Assembly (NCBI RefSeq): GCF_024172165.1
Contig: NZ_JAMZEB010000002.1
Coordinates: 7,972,501-8,036,500 of the forward strand
Length of the DNA stretch: 64,000 nucleotides
Origin: Nonomuraea thailandensis
GTDB lineage: Bacteria > Actinomycetota > Actinomycetes > Streptosporangiales > Streptosporangiaceae
Reading direction: 5' to 3'
The notes beneath the pieces are model-generated. The model was not told the DNA's origin. It saw only the letters and a list, made by a program, of their open reading frames with translations, and did not search any database. Below are positions 16,400 to 23,996 of this stretch, piece after piece. The position numbers and the translations under genes were made by a program. Within the stretch, counting starts at the first letter, position 1. The number at the start of each line of letters is the position of its first letter.

Positions 16400-17958
16400 G
16401 GCATTCCCTGAAGGTGCGGCTTGACGGTCTTGGAGAACTGCCAGTTGTTGCTCGCGTCCCAGTTGATGGACCAGGTCATCGCGCCCCTGATGTCCGGGTA
16501 GGCGCGCGGTGGCGTGAAGCTTCCGCAACTGGTGCGCTTGGCCAGGCAGTCGAGTGCCTGGTTGACGAGGGAGGGCGCGACGACGCCGCCGCCCGCGGCG
16601 CCCGGCCCCGCCGGCAGGCCGAGCGCCACCTGGTCGGGGCGCAGGCCGTTCTCAAGCTGGATGCAGGCCAGGGCGGTCATGAAGTTGACCGATCCCTGCG
16701 CGTACGCCTGGGCCTGGTCGCACCCGAGCATGGAGCCGGAGTTGTAGAACTGCGTGTGGACGACCGTGAGGATGTCCTTGATGGACAGGGCGAGCTTGAA
16801 GTACTCCATCCCGGTCGACTGCATGTCGATGGTCTGCGGGGCCATCGTGATGATCAGGTCGGAGCCGGCCTTGGCGCGCAGCGATCTGAGCCCCTGGGCC
16901 ATGTAGGTGGCGTTCAGGCCGTTCTCCAGGTCGATGTCCACGCCGTCGAAGCCGTAGCTCTGCATGAGCGCGTACACCGAGTCGGCGAACCGCGTCGCCG
17001 CGGCGGCACTGGCCACCTGCACCCGGCCTGCCTCGCCGCCGACCGACAGGATCACCTTCTTGCCGCGCTGGTGCAGGGCGGCGACGTCGGCCCTGAACTG
17101 GGCGTCGGTGTAGCCGCCGACGGCCGTGGCGAGCCCGGGATCGACCCCGAAGACGACCTCGCCGGGGTTGGCCGTGGCCTCGCCGAACGCGATGGCGACG
17201 AGGTCGTACTCGTTCGGCACGGCGGAGAGCTTGAGCTCGACGGCGGGGTTGACGAAGTTGTGCCAGTAGCCGGTGAGGAAGTGCCTGGGCAGCGTCCCGC
17301 CGCCCGTGCAGCCGGTGGTGGTGGCGGTGGCGTCCCGGCCGGGCGACTCGCCCTGCGCGTTGTACGCCTTGACCGTGTAGGTGCGGGTCTCGCAGGCGGC
17401 GAGCCCGCCGATCGTGGCCGTGGTGGCGGTGGTGGTGGCCTTGACGGCCGTGCCCTCGTAGACGCGGTAGCCGGTCACCGTGCCGCTGGAGGCGCCCCAG
17501 CTCAGGGTGATCGAGCTGCCGGTCGTGGTGGCGTTGACGGCTCCCGGCGCGCCGGGCACGCCGGGCTGGGTGCCGCCGCCGCAGGAGGAGCCGTTGATCG
17601 TGCAGCCGGTGATGCCGGGGAAGTTGCCGGGGCTGCCGTTGAAGCCGAAGCTGGCGCCGGCCCCCGGGGCGAGCGGCGAGGCCCAGCTCGGGTTGGTGAA
17701 GGTGTAGTGCTGCCCGCTCCTGGTCATCACCGCGTCCCAGGCGGAGGGGATGGTGAAGCCGGAGGGCACGTCGAACTGCACGTTCCAGCTCGGCAGGGCG
17801 GCGGTGGTGCCGTTGGTGACGGTGACCCTGCCTTCGAAGCCGGAGCCCCAGTCGGCCACCTTGACGAAGGTCGCGGTGGCGGTGGCGGCGTGGGCGGGCA
17901 GGGCGTGGAGGCCGAGTGCGAGGGTCGCCAGCGATAAGAGGATCGCGCGGAGTCTCAC
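16396..17958 (-). CDS. Secreted GH18 chitinase with CBM2 and FN3 modules
   Basis: The 520-residue precursor has a Sec signal (cleavage near PAHAA), an N-terminal CBM2 module (GFEGRVTVTN, W-rich surface, a Cys pair closing at TGCT), an FN3 domain and a GH18 barrel with catalytic DGVDIDLE and terminal MTWSINWD. It is the first gene of the three-chitinase operon. The start is preceded by AAGGAAG. The leader carries a 17-bp hairpin, and palindromes lie further upstream. Confidence 0.93.
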   Translation of the reverse strand: MRLRAILLSLATLALGLHALPAHAATATATFVKVADWGSGFEGRVTVTNGTTAALPSWNVQFDVPSGFTIPSAWDAVMTRSGQHYTFTNPSWASPLAPGAGASFGFNGSPGNFPGITGCTINGSSCGGGTQPGVPGAPGAVNATTTGSSITLSWGASSGTVTGYRVYEGTAVKATTTATTATIGGLAACETRTYTVKAYNAQGESPGRDATATTTGCTGGGTLPRHFLTGYWHNFVNPAVELKLSAVPNEYDLVAIAFGEATANPGEVVFGVDPGLATAVGGYTDAQFRADVAALHQRGKKVILSVGGEAGRVQVASAAAATRFADSVYALMQSYGFDGVDIDLENGLNATYMAQGLRSLRAKAGSDLIITMAPQTIDMQSTGMEYFKLALSIKDILTVVHTQFYNSGSMLGCDQAQAYAQGSVNFMTALACIQLENGLRPDQVALGLPAGPGAAGGGVVAPSLVNQALDCLAKRTSCGSFTPPRAYPDIRGAMTWSINWDASNNWQFSKTVKPHLQGMP

Positions 17959-17980
17959 GGTTCTTCCTTTGGGGGGTGTG

Positions 17981-18030
17981 CGTGCCGTACGGCTTGCACC
18001 GGGGGGTGAGAGCGCAAGCCGTACGGCACG
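17981..18030 (-). promoter_or_regulatory. 17-bp-stem hairpin in the chitinase operon 5' leader
   Basis: The arms 17981-17997 (CGTGCCGTACGGCTTGC) and 18014-18030 are perfectly complementary over 17 bp around a 16-nt loop. The hairpin ends 22 nt before the start codon at 17958, so it lies in the mRNA leader. It could stabilise the message, act as a terminator/attenuator, or bind a protein as DNA. The DNA form contains the self-complementary core CCGTACGG twice. Confidence 0.75.
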
Positions 18031-18116
18031 GCCCGCGGAGGTGAAGACACGGGCCTGGGGGGTGTCGGCGCGAGTAACCTTGCAGCGGTTGTTAGGTTTT
18101 GTCCGATTGATGATTA

Positions 18117-18139
18117 CTTTTAGGAAAGTTTCCTAAGAG
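18117..18139. promoter_or_regulatory. Palindromic operator candidate upstream of the chitinases
   Basis: TTAGGAAAGTTTCCTAA (18120-18136) is a perfect palindrome around G18128. It extends to 11-bp arms with a single mismatch (18117-18139). It lies about 160 bp upstream of the first chitinase start. AT-rich palindromes of this kind occur before secreted-hydrolase genes in actinomycetes; I cannot name the regulator from the sequence. Confidence 0.55.
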
Positions 18140-18193
18140 TTGTCGCGATCGTAGCTTTGACAACGGAGGCTTACAAGACCCAATTCCGGCACA

Positions 18194-18247
18194 CCGAGAA
18201 TCGGGACAAAAGCCCCAATATCGGGGTTGGGGGTGACCGAAATCGGT
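18194..18247. promoter_or_regulatory. Cluster of short TCGG/CCGA palindromes
   Basis: Three short palindromic sites sit within 54 bp: CCGAGAATCGG (18194-18204), CCCCAATATCGGGG (18213-18226) and ACCGAAATCGGT (18236-18247). Their shared half-site TCGG suggests cooperative binding by one regulator. They lie between the chitinase operator and the rightward small-protein gene and could serve either. Confidence 0.4.
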
Positions 18248-18394
18248 TACTTCAGTGAGCTGTGAGGCTGTTGATGTCTTTGACCTCATTCGAGGCGCGC
18301 AAGGGCTAGGCTGATCTCAGCCTGTTCCTGCTGGCGTGGCGCAGTAATGGCGGGTCCCCGGGGACCGCCGCGCCAACAGAAAGAGGTCAGGCGG

Positions 18395-18586
18395 ATGCCC
18401 GGTTCACCAGGCGGCCAGGAGCCGCGTGAGAAGTCGGAGCCCGATGAGGAATCCGACGCCCCGAGGAAACGACGGGCTCGAGCCCGCCTCCGTCGCCTCG
18501 CGCTCAGGACGGTGAAGTACAGCACGCTCGCCATGCTGGCGATGCGCCTGTTCGAAATCGTCCGCGACAGCTGGCCCGGGTCCTAA
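18395..18586 (+). CDS. Small basic protein with one hydrophobic C-terminal helix
   Basis: The 63-residue protein has a charged, disordered N-terminal half (PREKSEPDEESDAPRKRRARARLRR) and a single hydrophobic/amphipathic helix near the C-terminus (TVKYSTLAMLAMRLFEIV). ATG 18395 has AAAGAGG upstream; a frame open to 18347 is longer but less likely. A strong hairpin overlaps the stop codon. It could be a small membrane-associated protein. I recognise no family. Confidence 0.5.
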   Translation: MPGSPGGQEPREKSEPDEESDAPRKRRARARLRRLALRTVKYSTLAMLAMRLFEIVRDSWPGS

Positions 18587-18609
18587 CCAGGGACCCGGGA
18601 AACCAGCTG
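18568..18609 (+). terminator. Strong terminator-like hairpin at the small gene's stop codon
   Basis: CAGCTGG (18568-18574) and CCCGGGTCC (18575-18583) pair with GGACCCGGG (18591-18599) and CCAGCTG (18603-18609). That gives 16 bp with a 3-nt AAA bulge and a 7-nt loop that carries the TAA stop. There is no T tract, as is common for GC-rich actinomycete terminators. Confidence 0.65.
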
Positions 18610-18724
18610 GGCGGCGGTGCATCGAGGAGGGGGGTGGAGACCTGTGACGGTCGGCACCTGGAGCAGGCCTTCGCCTCCCTCCGCACTCCTCCTTATTACA
18701 CCTCGCGACACTGAACACTCGGCC

Positions 18725-18746
18725 CCATCTCTACATAGGTAGATGG
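18725..18746 (+). promoter_or_regulatory. Inverted repeat just upstream of the PadR-fusion gene
   Basis: CCATCT (18725-18730) and AGATGG (18741-18746) flank CTACATAGGT. Inside, CTAC and GTAG form a second small dyad. The site ends 9 bp before ATG 18756. PadR regulators usually bind dyads of about this size, so autoregulation by the gene product is plausible. Confidence 0.4.
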
Positions 18747-18755
18747 TTCACTTCC

Positions 18756-21254
18756 ATGTCTGGAGAAATTCGGCTTACAGAAGCCACCCTCGACGTGCTC
18801 GCCGTACTGAGCGGCGACAGGGAGCGGGAGCACTACGGGCTGGAGATCGCCCGCTCGACTCGCCGTCCGACCGGCACCGTCTACCCGATCCTGTCCCGTC
18901 TGGAGGAGCACGGCTGGGTCGAAGGCCGGTGGGATCTGTCAGAGCACGTGCCACGTGGGCCCCGACGGCGCTACTACCGGGTCACGGACACCGGTCAAGC
19001 CGCCGCGGGCAGGGCGATCTCGCGCCGGCGTCCCGCACCACCGGTCGAGCCCGCGCCGGTGCTTCCCAGACTCGGTGGCGGCCCAGTCACGGCGGCACAG
19101 CTCATCCGCGAGTTCGCGGAGGATCTGAGGACGCTGCGCATCAGAGCGGGATCGCCGTCGCTGCGCGCACTCGGCATGACGACCTACTACAGCCCCGGTG
19201 CGCTCTCAGAAGCGTTCTCCGGGCGGACGCTCCCGTCGCCCGCGCTGCTGGCGGCCGTCGTCCGAGCGTGCGGGGGCGACCAGCACGAATGGAAATGCCG
19301 GCGCAACCTCACCGAGCAGGGCATCAAGCAAGGCGTGCGCATCCCCTTCGACTTCGAGGACTTCTACCCCCTGGGCCGCACCTGGGTGGACCAGGAACTG
19401 GAGCGGCAGGCCCTCAGCCCCGCCGACCGCGAGGACGCCGCCCAGGAAAGCCTGGCGATCACGTGTGAACAGTGGAGTGGCGTGCGTGCCGACGAGAACG
19501 TCAGGTCCTGGATCCAGGCCAGGGCCCGTCGCTGCGCGATCTCGTTGCGACGTCAGCAGAGCCGTTCCGATGCGTTGCTGACGCGGATGAGCGCCCTGGC
19601 GGACGACACCGCCGTGCCCGACGTCGCCGACACGGTGGTGCAGCGCATGGTCCCGTGGGAGATGCTCAACGGAGTCGATCGCCACACGGCCCAGGTGGCG
19701 CTCCTGCGCGGCGACGGGTACACCGCGCGGCAGATCGCCGACTTCCTGGGGACGAGCGTCTCGGACGTGGACCTCCGCCTCGCCCGGCTCCGCAGGACAG
19801 TGAGCCGCCGGTGGTACGTCCATTCCGAAGGTGACGTCATGATCGACTACCTGCGGCGATTGAGGGTGCAGGCCGGCAACCCGTCCGTACGGGAGCTCGC
19901 GACACGCACCGGATACAGCCACACAACCGTGCACCGCGTGCTGTCAGGCGCACCGGGCCCCAGACAACAGCGGCTGGTGAGCTTGCTGATCAAGGCCTTG
20001 GGAGGGTCCGTCAAGGAGGCAGAACGCTGGATGGGCACGCCCCAGCGGGAATCCTTCGTCGCGCAGCCCGCCGAGCGGTCCGGCGGCGACCACGGCGACG
20101 TCTACGCCAGGTGGGCGCTCACTGAGAAGCTCAAGCACTCCGGGCGCACCGCCGAGGCGATCGACCTCTGGCGTCCCGCCGCCGAGTCGGGCGACACCGA
20201 GGCCATGTGGGTGCTGGCTGACATGCTGGAGAGCGCGGGCCGCATGGACGAGGCCGAGTCGTGGCTGTCCAGGTCGGCACGGCGGGGCGACACGGCCGCG
20301 GCACGGCGGCTGGCCAGGCGGCTGGAGCAGGACGGACGACTGCATGACGCCTATGTCCTGTGGCAGACCGCCATGGATCACGGCGACACCGGCGCCGTCC
20401 AGGAGAACGCGCGACTGCTCGTGCAGCTCGGCCATGTGGAGGAGGCCTGCGAGCTGCTGCGCCGGATCGCGAGCACCGGCAACCGTGCTGCCATGCGGCA
20501 GCTCAGCCAGCTCCTCTCGGAGTCCGGCCGTGTCGAGGAAGCGTGCGCGATCTGGCTGCCGAGCGCCACCGCCGGAAGCATCCCCTCCATGCGTGAGCTC
20601 GCCCGGCTCCAGGAGCAGGCGGGAGCGGTGCAGGAGGCCGAGAGATGGCTGCTCGCCGCGGCCGTGACCGACGATCCGGAGAGCATCCGGTCGCTCGCGG
20701 ACCTGCAGGAACGCCTCGGCGCACGGCACAAGGCCAAGCTCTGGCTGCGCCGCCTGGCGGACCGGGGAGACCTGCGCGCCCTGGCGAGCCTGTCCGACCT
20801 GCACGAACGCGAAGGTGATCCGGAGGCAGCCCACAAGATGTGGCTGCCGCTGGCCGAGGCAGGCAACCGCTATGCCATGTGGCGGCTGACCGGGGTGCTC
20901 GAACGCGCGGGCCGCACTGAGGATGCCGTCAGGTGGAAGGTCCGCGCGGCGTCGAGCGATCCATCCAGGGTGACCGGCATCAGCGAGACTCTGGATCAGA
21001 AGGGCGAGGCGTTGCTGCGCAGGATGGCGGCGGCAGGCGATCAGTTCGCCCCGATGGCGCTGGCCGACCTGCTGATCGAGGCGGGCAGGCAGGACGAGGC
21101 CGAGCTGGCACTGCGCGAGGCGGTCGATGACGGGAACGAGTTCGCCGCGACGGCGCTGGCGGAGCTGTTGCGCGCGTCGGGGCGGCACGAGGCGGCCGAC
21201 GCCGTCATGCTGGCGTTCCGCGCCTCGGGTCCGACCCTCAGAGAAAGCGACTGA
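18756..21254 (+). CDS. 832-residue fusion regulator: PadR, XRE-like, sigma-factor-like and Sel1/TPR modules
   Basis: Modules in order: a PadR winged helix (about 1-90, HYGLEIARST...GTVYPILSRLEEHGWV); an XRE-like helix-turn-helix (about 115-185); a sigma-70 region-2-like segment (about 205-272, DREDAAQESLAITCEQW); a region-4-like helix-turn-helix (about 310-352, YTARQIADFLGTSVSDVDLRL); a second XRE-like unit (about 368-430, RELATRTGYSHTTVHRVLSG); and ten or more Sel1/TPR-like repeats to the end. The repeats follow an A-x-x-GD-x-x-A-M-x-x-L pattern. I know of no standard family with this order. It is probably a cytoplasmic regulator whose repeats bind a partner. No obvious target lies next to it. 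Confidence 0.8.
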   Translation: MSGEIRLTEATLDVLAVLSGDREREHYGLEIARSTRRPTGTVYPILSRLEEHGWVEGRWDLSEHVPRGPRRRYYRVTDTGQAAAGRAISRRRPAPPVEPAPVLPRLGGGPVTAAQLIREFAEDLRTLRIRAGSPSLRALGMTTYYSPGALSEAFSGRTLPSPALLAAVVRACGGDQHEWKCRRNLTEQGIKQGVRIPFDFEDFYPLGRTWVDQELERQALSPADREDAAQESLAITCEQWSGVRADENVRSWIQARARRCAISLRRQQSRSDALLTRMSALADDTAVPDVADTVVQRMVPWEMLNGVDRHTAQVALLRGDGYTARQIADFLGTSVSDVDLRLARLRRTVSRRWYVHSEGDVMIDYLRRLRVQAGNPSVRELATRTGYSHTTVHRVLSGAPGPRQQRLVSLLIKALGGSVKEAERWMGTPQRESFVAQPAERSGGDHGDVYARWALTEKLKHSGRTAEAIDLWRPAAESGDTEAMWVLADMLESAGRMDEAESWLSRSARRGDTAAARRLARRLEQDGRLHDAYVLWQTAMDHGDTGAVQENARLLVQLGHVEEACELLRRIASTGNRAAMRQLSQLLSESGRVEEACAIWLPSATAGSIPSMRELARLQEQAGAVQEAERWLLAAAVTDDPESIRSLADLQERLGARHKAKLWLRRLADRGDLRALASLSDLHEREGDPEAAHKMWLPLAEAGNRYAMWRLTGVLERAGRTEDAVRWKVRAASSDPSRVTGISETLDQKGEALLRRMAAAGDQFAPMALADLLIEAGRQDEAELALREAVDDGNEFAATALAELLRASGRHEAADAVMLAFRASGPTLRESD

Positions 21255-21260
21255 CCGTGG

Positions 21261-21299
21261 ACTCCGCCGCACGGGGGCCGGAATCCCGTGCGGCGGAGT
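21261..21299. terminator. Bidirectional terminator hairpin, 15-bp perfect stem
   Basis: Arms 21261-21275 (ACTCCGCCGCACGGG) and 21285-21299 are perfectly complementary with a 9-nt loop. The hairpin lies exactly between the convergent regulator gene and carboxypeptidase gene, 6 bp after one stop and 12 bp before the other. Confidence 0.85.
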
Positions 21300-21311
21300 G
21301 GTGGTGGAGGG

Positions 21312-23138
21312 TTACGGTTGCTGCGTGACGCGCACGTCGTCCACACCGGCCTCGACCAGGGAGGCCCCCGAGGCGTCAGCGGCGTCCACGAGGATGCGGA
21401 CGGTCTGGCCGGCGAACGCGTTCAGGCTCGCCGAGGCCGTGGCCCAGGAGCCGTTGCGGTTGGAGGCCGCGCCCGCCTGGTTGAACACCGTGGACGTGGT
21501 GCCGCCGACCACGCGGACCCGCAGGTAGTCGGCGCTGGAGGCGTTCGAGCCGTGCGCCAGGTACCACGAGAACGACAGGGTCAGCGCGCCGGTGGACGGC
21601 AGCGTGATCGGCGGTGACTGGATCGAGGTGACCCCGCCGTCGACGTCGTACGCGCCCGCCGAGGAGCCCGCCAGCCGCCCCGTGACCAGGTCGTTCGTGC
21701 CGCTGACCGTGGTGCCGAGCTGCTTGGCGCCGCTGGACGTGGTGGCCTCCGGGTCACCGCGCTCCCACTGGCCGAGCGTGGCGGTGTCGGTGGCGGCCGG
21801 GTTCACCGTCCAGCCCGTGGCCGTCTCGAACGTGTCCGACCAGACGGTGATCGGCGGGTTGCCGGTGCCGCAGTACTGGGCCTCCTTGCCGATGATGCGG
21901 TAGACGCAGTCGGAGTACTCCAGGAAGCGCAGCACCGCCTCCCTGTTGCGGGTGGTCTGGGGGACGATCTGCTCGTCCGGCGGGTAGAAGCCCGGGCTGG
22001 AGCCGGTCGGGTACATCTCGAAGGTGAAGCTGAAGATCTTGTAGACGCCCCACATCCAGTCGTCGATGGTGCCGTCGGTGATGTAGAGGTCGCTGGCCTG
22101 CTCGGGCGTGTACCCGTTGGTGGAGGCCATGTTCTGGCCGAGGGTGGCGTGGGCGTCCCGGTCGTCCTGGGTCAGGCCGGGGGCGGTGTCGTTGAAGGTG
22201 TAGCCGTAGGGCCACAGGATCAGCTCGCTGTAGGTGTGCCAGTCGATGTGCGACTTGATCTGCTGGACGCCGCCGACCACGCGGCTGCGCACCCAGTTGG
22301 CCGCCGCCCTGACCTCGGGCGCCGACTCAGCGCTCGCTCCCCGGTACGTCTCGCTCGACGTCGTGCCGGACGAGCCGCCGCAGCAGCCCCAGTTGTAGGC
22401 CCAGTTGCGGTTCATGTCGGTGCCGACGGCCGACGAGCCGGAGTTGGGCTGGCGGTTCTTGCGCCAGGAGCGGTAGCTGCCGGTGGCGATGTCGTACTCG
22501 CCGCCGTCCGGGTTCATGTCCGGCATGATCCAGATCTCCCTGGTGTTCACCAGGTTGGTGATCCTCGTGTCGCTGCCGTAGTTGTCGGTGAGCAGGTGCA
22601 TGATGTACAGCGCCATCTCGACCGTGAGGTGCTCGCGGGCGTGCTGGTGGGCGGTGAACAGGACCTCGGTCTCGTTCTCGTCCGTGCCCACGTTGTCGCT
22701 GATCTTGATCAGGCGCAGGTTCCTGCCCTCGTACGACGTGCCGTAGTTCGACTGGCTCATGATCGTCGGGTGGGCCGCCACCAGGGCGTTGATCTCCGCG
22801 TTCATCTCCGCGTAGTTGTGGTACTGCGAGTCCGCCGGCGGGAAGTCAAAGGCGTCGGCGGACGGGGGTGTCGGGCGGGGCACCTCCGCGACCCGGTAGC
22901 CGAGCCGCCTGATCGCGGAGACCTCGGCTTCCGTGGCCGTGACCAGGACGGAGTCCGTGGCCACCTCCTCGATGGCGGCTCCTGTGGCCGCGACGGCACT
23001 GCGCTGGCGGGCGTCGGCCGGGCCGGACACGCGGTACTGCTTGTTGGGCGGCGGTTCGGCGGTGGCGCCCGCGCCCGTCATGCCGGTCAGGCAGATCAGG
23101 CTGAGGGCTGCCATCAGGATGACTAAACGGCGTTTCAC
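21312..23138 (-). CDS. Secreted M14 zinc carboxypeptidase with C-terminal beta-sandwich module
   Basis: The 608-residue preproprotein has a signal peptide (MKRRLVILMAALSLICLTGM). A propeptide-like region leads to an M14 catalytic domain with zinc ligands in HQHAREH (HxxE) and a downstream His in SHIDWHTYSE. The catalytic Glu is in SFTFEMYPTG. A C-terminal module (about 450-608) resembles MAM/CBM-type sandwiches. It should trim C-terminal residues from peptides outside the cell. Codon 5 is TTA, the rare leucine codon read by BldA tRNA, so expression may depend on development. GTG 23138 follows GAGGA. Confidence 0.9.
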   Translation of the reverse strand: MKRRLVILMAALSLICLTGMTGAGATAEPPPNKQYRVSGPADARQRSAVAATGAAIEEVATDSVLVTATEAEVSAIRRLGYRVAEVPRPTPPSADAFDFPPADSQYHNYAEMNAEINALVAAHPTIMSQSNYGTSYEGRNLRLIKISDNVGTDENETEVLFTAHQHAREHLTVEMALYIMHLLTDNYGSDTRITNLVNTREIWIMPDMNPDGGEYDIATGSYRSWRKNRQPNSGSSAVGTDMNRNWAYNWGCCGGSSGTTSSETYRGASAESAPEVRAAANWVRSRVVGGVQQIKSHIDWHTYSELILWPYGYTFNDTAPGLTQDDRDAHATLGQNMASTNGYTPEQASDLYITDGTIDDWMWGVYKIFSFTFEMYPTGSSPGFYPPDEQIVPQTTRNREAVLRFLEYSDCVYRIIGKEAQYCGTGNPPITVWSDTFETATGWTVNPAATDTATLGQWERGDPEATTSSGAKQLGTTVSGTNDLVTGRLAGSSAGAYDVDGGVTSIQSPPITLPSTGALTLSFSWYLAHGSNASSADYLRVRVVGGTTSTVFNQAGAASNRNGSWATASASLNAFAGQTVRILVDAADASGASLVEAGVDDVRVTQQP

Positions 23139-23148
23139 CTCGTCCTCC

Positions 23149-23184
23149 TCAGGCGCTCGGGATGGGATGCTGACTCGCGCCTGA
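23149..23184 (-). promoter_or_regulatory. 8-bp inverted repeat in the carboxypeptidase leader
   Basis: TCAGGCGC (23149-23156) and GCGCCTGA (23177-23184) are perfect complements with a 20-bp spacer, starting 10 bp upstream of the start codon. This may be an operator or a leader hairpin that overlaps the ribosome-site region. Confidence 0.35.
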
Positions 23185-23209
23185 ACTGAGAGTGATGACG
23201 TTGGAAGGG

Positions 23210-23902
23210 CTAGGAAAGGCCCAAATTTACGTACATGGGGATGAGGGCTTCCTCAAGGGGTTTCCTGGCCAGATCAGGCACCTCCCCGCCCTCGGCCGCG
23301 TACCCGACGGGGAAGAGGATGTAGGGCCGCTCGTTGGCCGGGCGGCGGCAGATCTCGCCGAGGAAGGCCATCGGGTTGGGCGTGTGCGTCAGTGTGGACA
23401 GGCCCATGACGTGCAGCGCCGTGATGAACAGGCCGCAGGCGATCCCCACGCTCTCGTTGACGTAGTAGTGGCGGACCTTCTCGCCCTCGGAGGTCAGGCC
23501 GTACTTCTCGGCGAAGCAGACCACCAGCCAGGGCGCCACCTCCAGATACCCCTTGTCCGAGCCGGTCTCCAGCGGCTCCAGCGCCGCGCGCCACTCGGGC
23601 GGCAACCGGCCGCCCTCGTAGTTCTGCCGCTCCTCCGCCTCGGCCGCCTCGCGCACGCGCCGCCTGGTCTCCGGGTCGCCGATCACCACGAACTTCCACG
23701 GCTGCTGGTGCGCCCCCGACGGCGCGGTGTTCGCGGCCCGCACGGCCAGCTCGACACACCGGTACGGCACCGGCTCCGGGCTGAACTGCCGCACGCTGCG
23801 CCGCCGGTCCACCAGCCGGTGGAACTCCTCTCCTCGCCTGACCATCTCCTCGGGCTCGTAGCGCTCGGGCTTGTAGGGAACGAACGGGTGCCGGTGCTCC
23901 AT
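23210..23902 (-). CDS. Nitroreductase family flavoprotein
   Basis: The 230-residue FMN-dependent nitroreductase-fold protein has the FMN phosphate-binding RRRSVRQFS motif (about 33-41) and NTAPSGAHQQPW (about 58-69). HTPNPMAFLGEICRRP is typical of the iodotyrosine-deiodinase/BluB-like branch. The natural substrate is not inferable. ATG 23902 was chosen over a longer frame because typical sequence starts there. It is divergent from an Lrp regulator across 94 bp containing paired direct repeats, so it is probably that regulator's target. Confidence 0.85.
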   Translation of the reverse strand: MEHRHPFVPYKPERYEPEEMVRRGEEFHRLVDRRRSVRQFSPEPVPYRCVELAVRAANTAPSGAHQQPWKFVVIGDPETRRRVREAAEAEERQNYEGGRLPPEWRAALEPLETGSDKGYLEVAPWLVVCFAEKYGLTSEGEKVRHYYVNESVGIACGLFITALHVMGLSTLTHTPNPMAFLGEICRRPANERPYILFPVGYAAEGGEVPDLARKPLEEALIPMYVNLGLS

Positions 23903-23923
23903 AAGATCGCAAGTCTCGGCCCG

Positions 23924-23970
23924 GCTGCCGGATCTGACAACAGCACTCGTTCCATGCTGCCGATCTGACA
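23924..23970. promoter_or_regulatory. Direct repeats in the nitroreductase/Lrp divergent region
   Basis: GCTGCCGGATCTGACA (23924-23939) and GCTGCCGATCTGACA (23956-23970) are nearly identical direct repeats about 32 bp apart, three helical turns. Lrp-family octamers bind phased repeats, so this is a candidate operator controlling both genes. Confidence 0.45.
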
Positions 23971-23996
23971 GCGAAACCCCCTTTTCGGAGGCGAAT

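Larger units (their letters stand above)
17959..18394. other. Control region between the chitinase operon and the small-protein gene
   Basis: This 436-bp stretch has no supported coding frame. It holds the chitinase leader hairpin (17981-18030), a 23-bp imperfect palindrome (18117-18139), a cluster of short palindromes (18194-18247) and the upstream region of the rightward small gene at 18395. It is noticeably more AT-rich around 18100-18180 than the genes on either side. Confidence 0.7.

Noticed and set aside
20100..21254. A DNA repeat or CRISPR-like array
   Set aside because: The periodicity is a protein-level Sel1/TPR repeat with diverged DNA; there are no identical spaced repeats.
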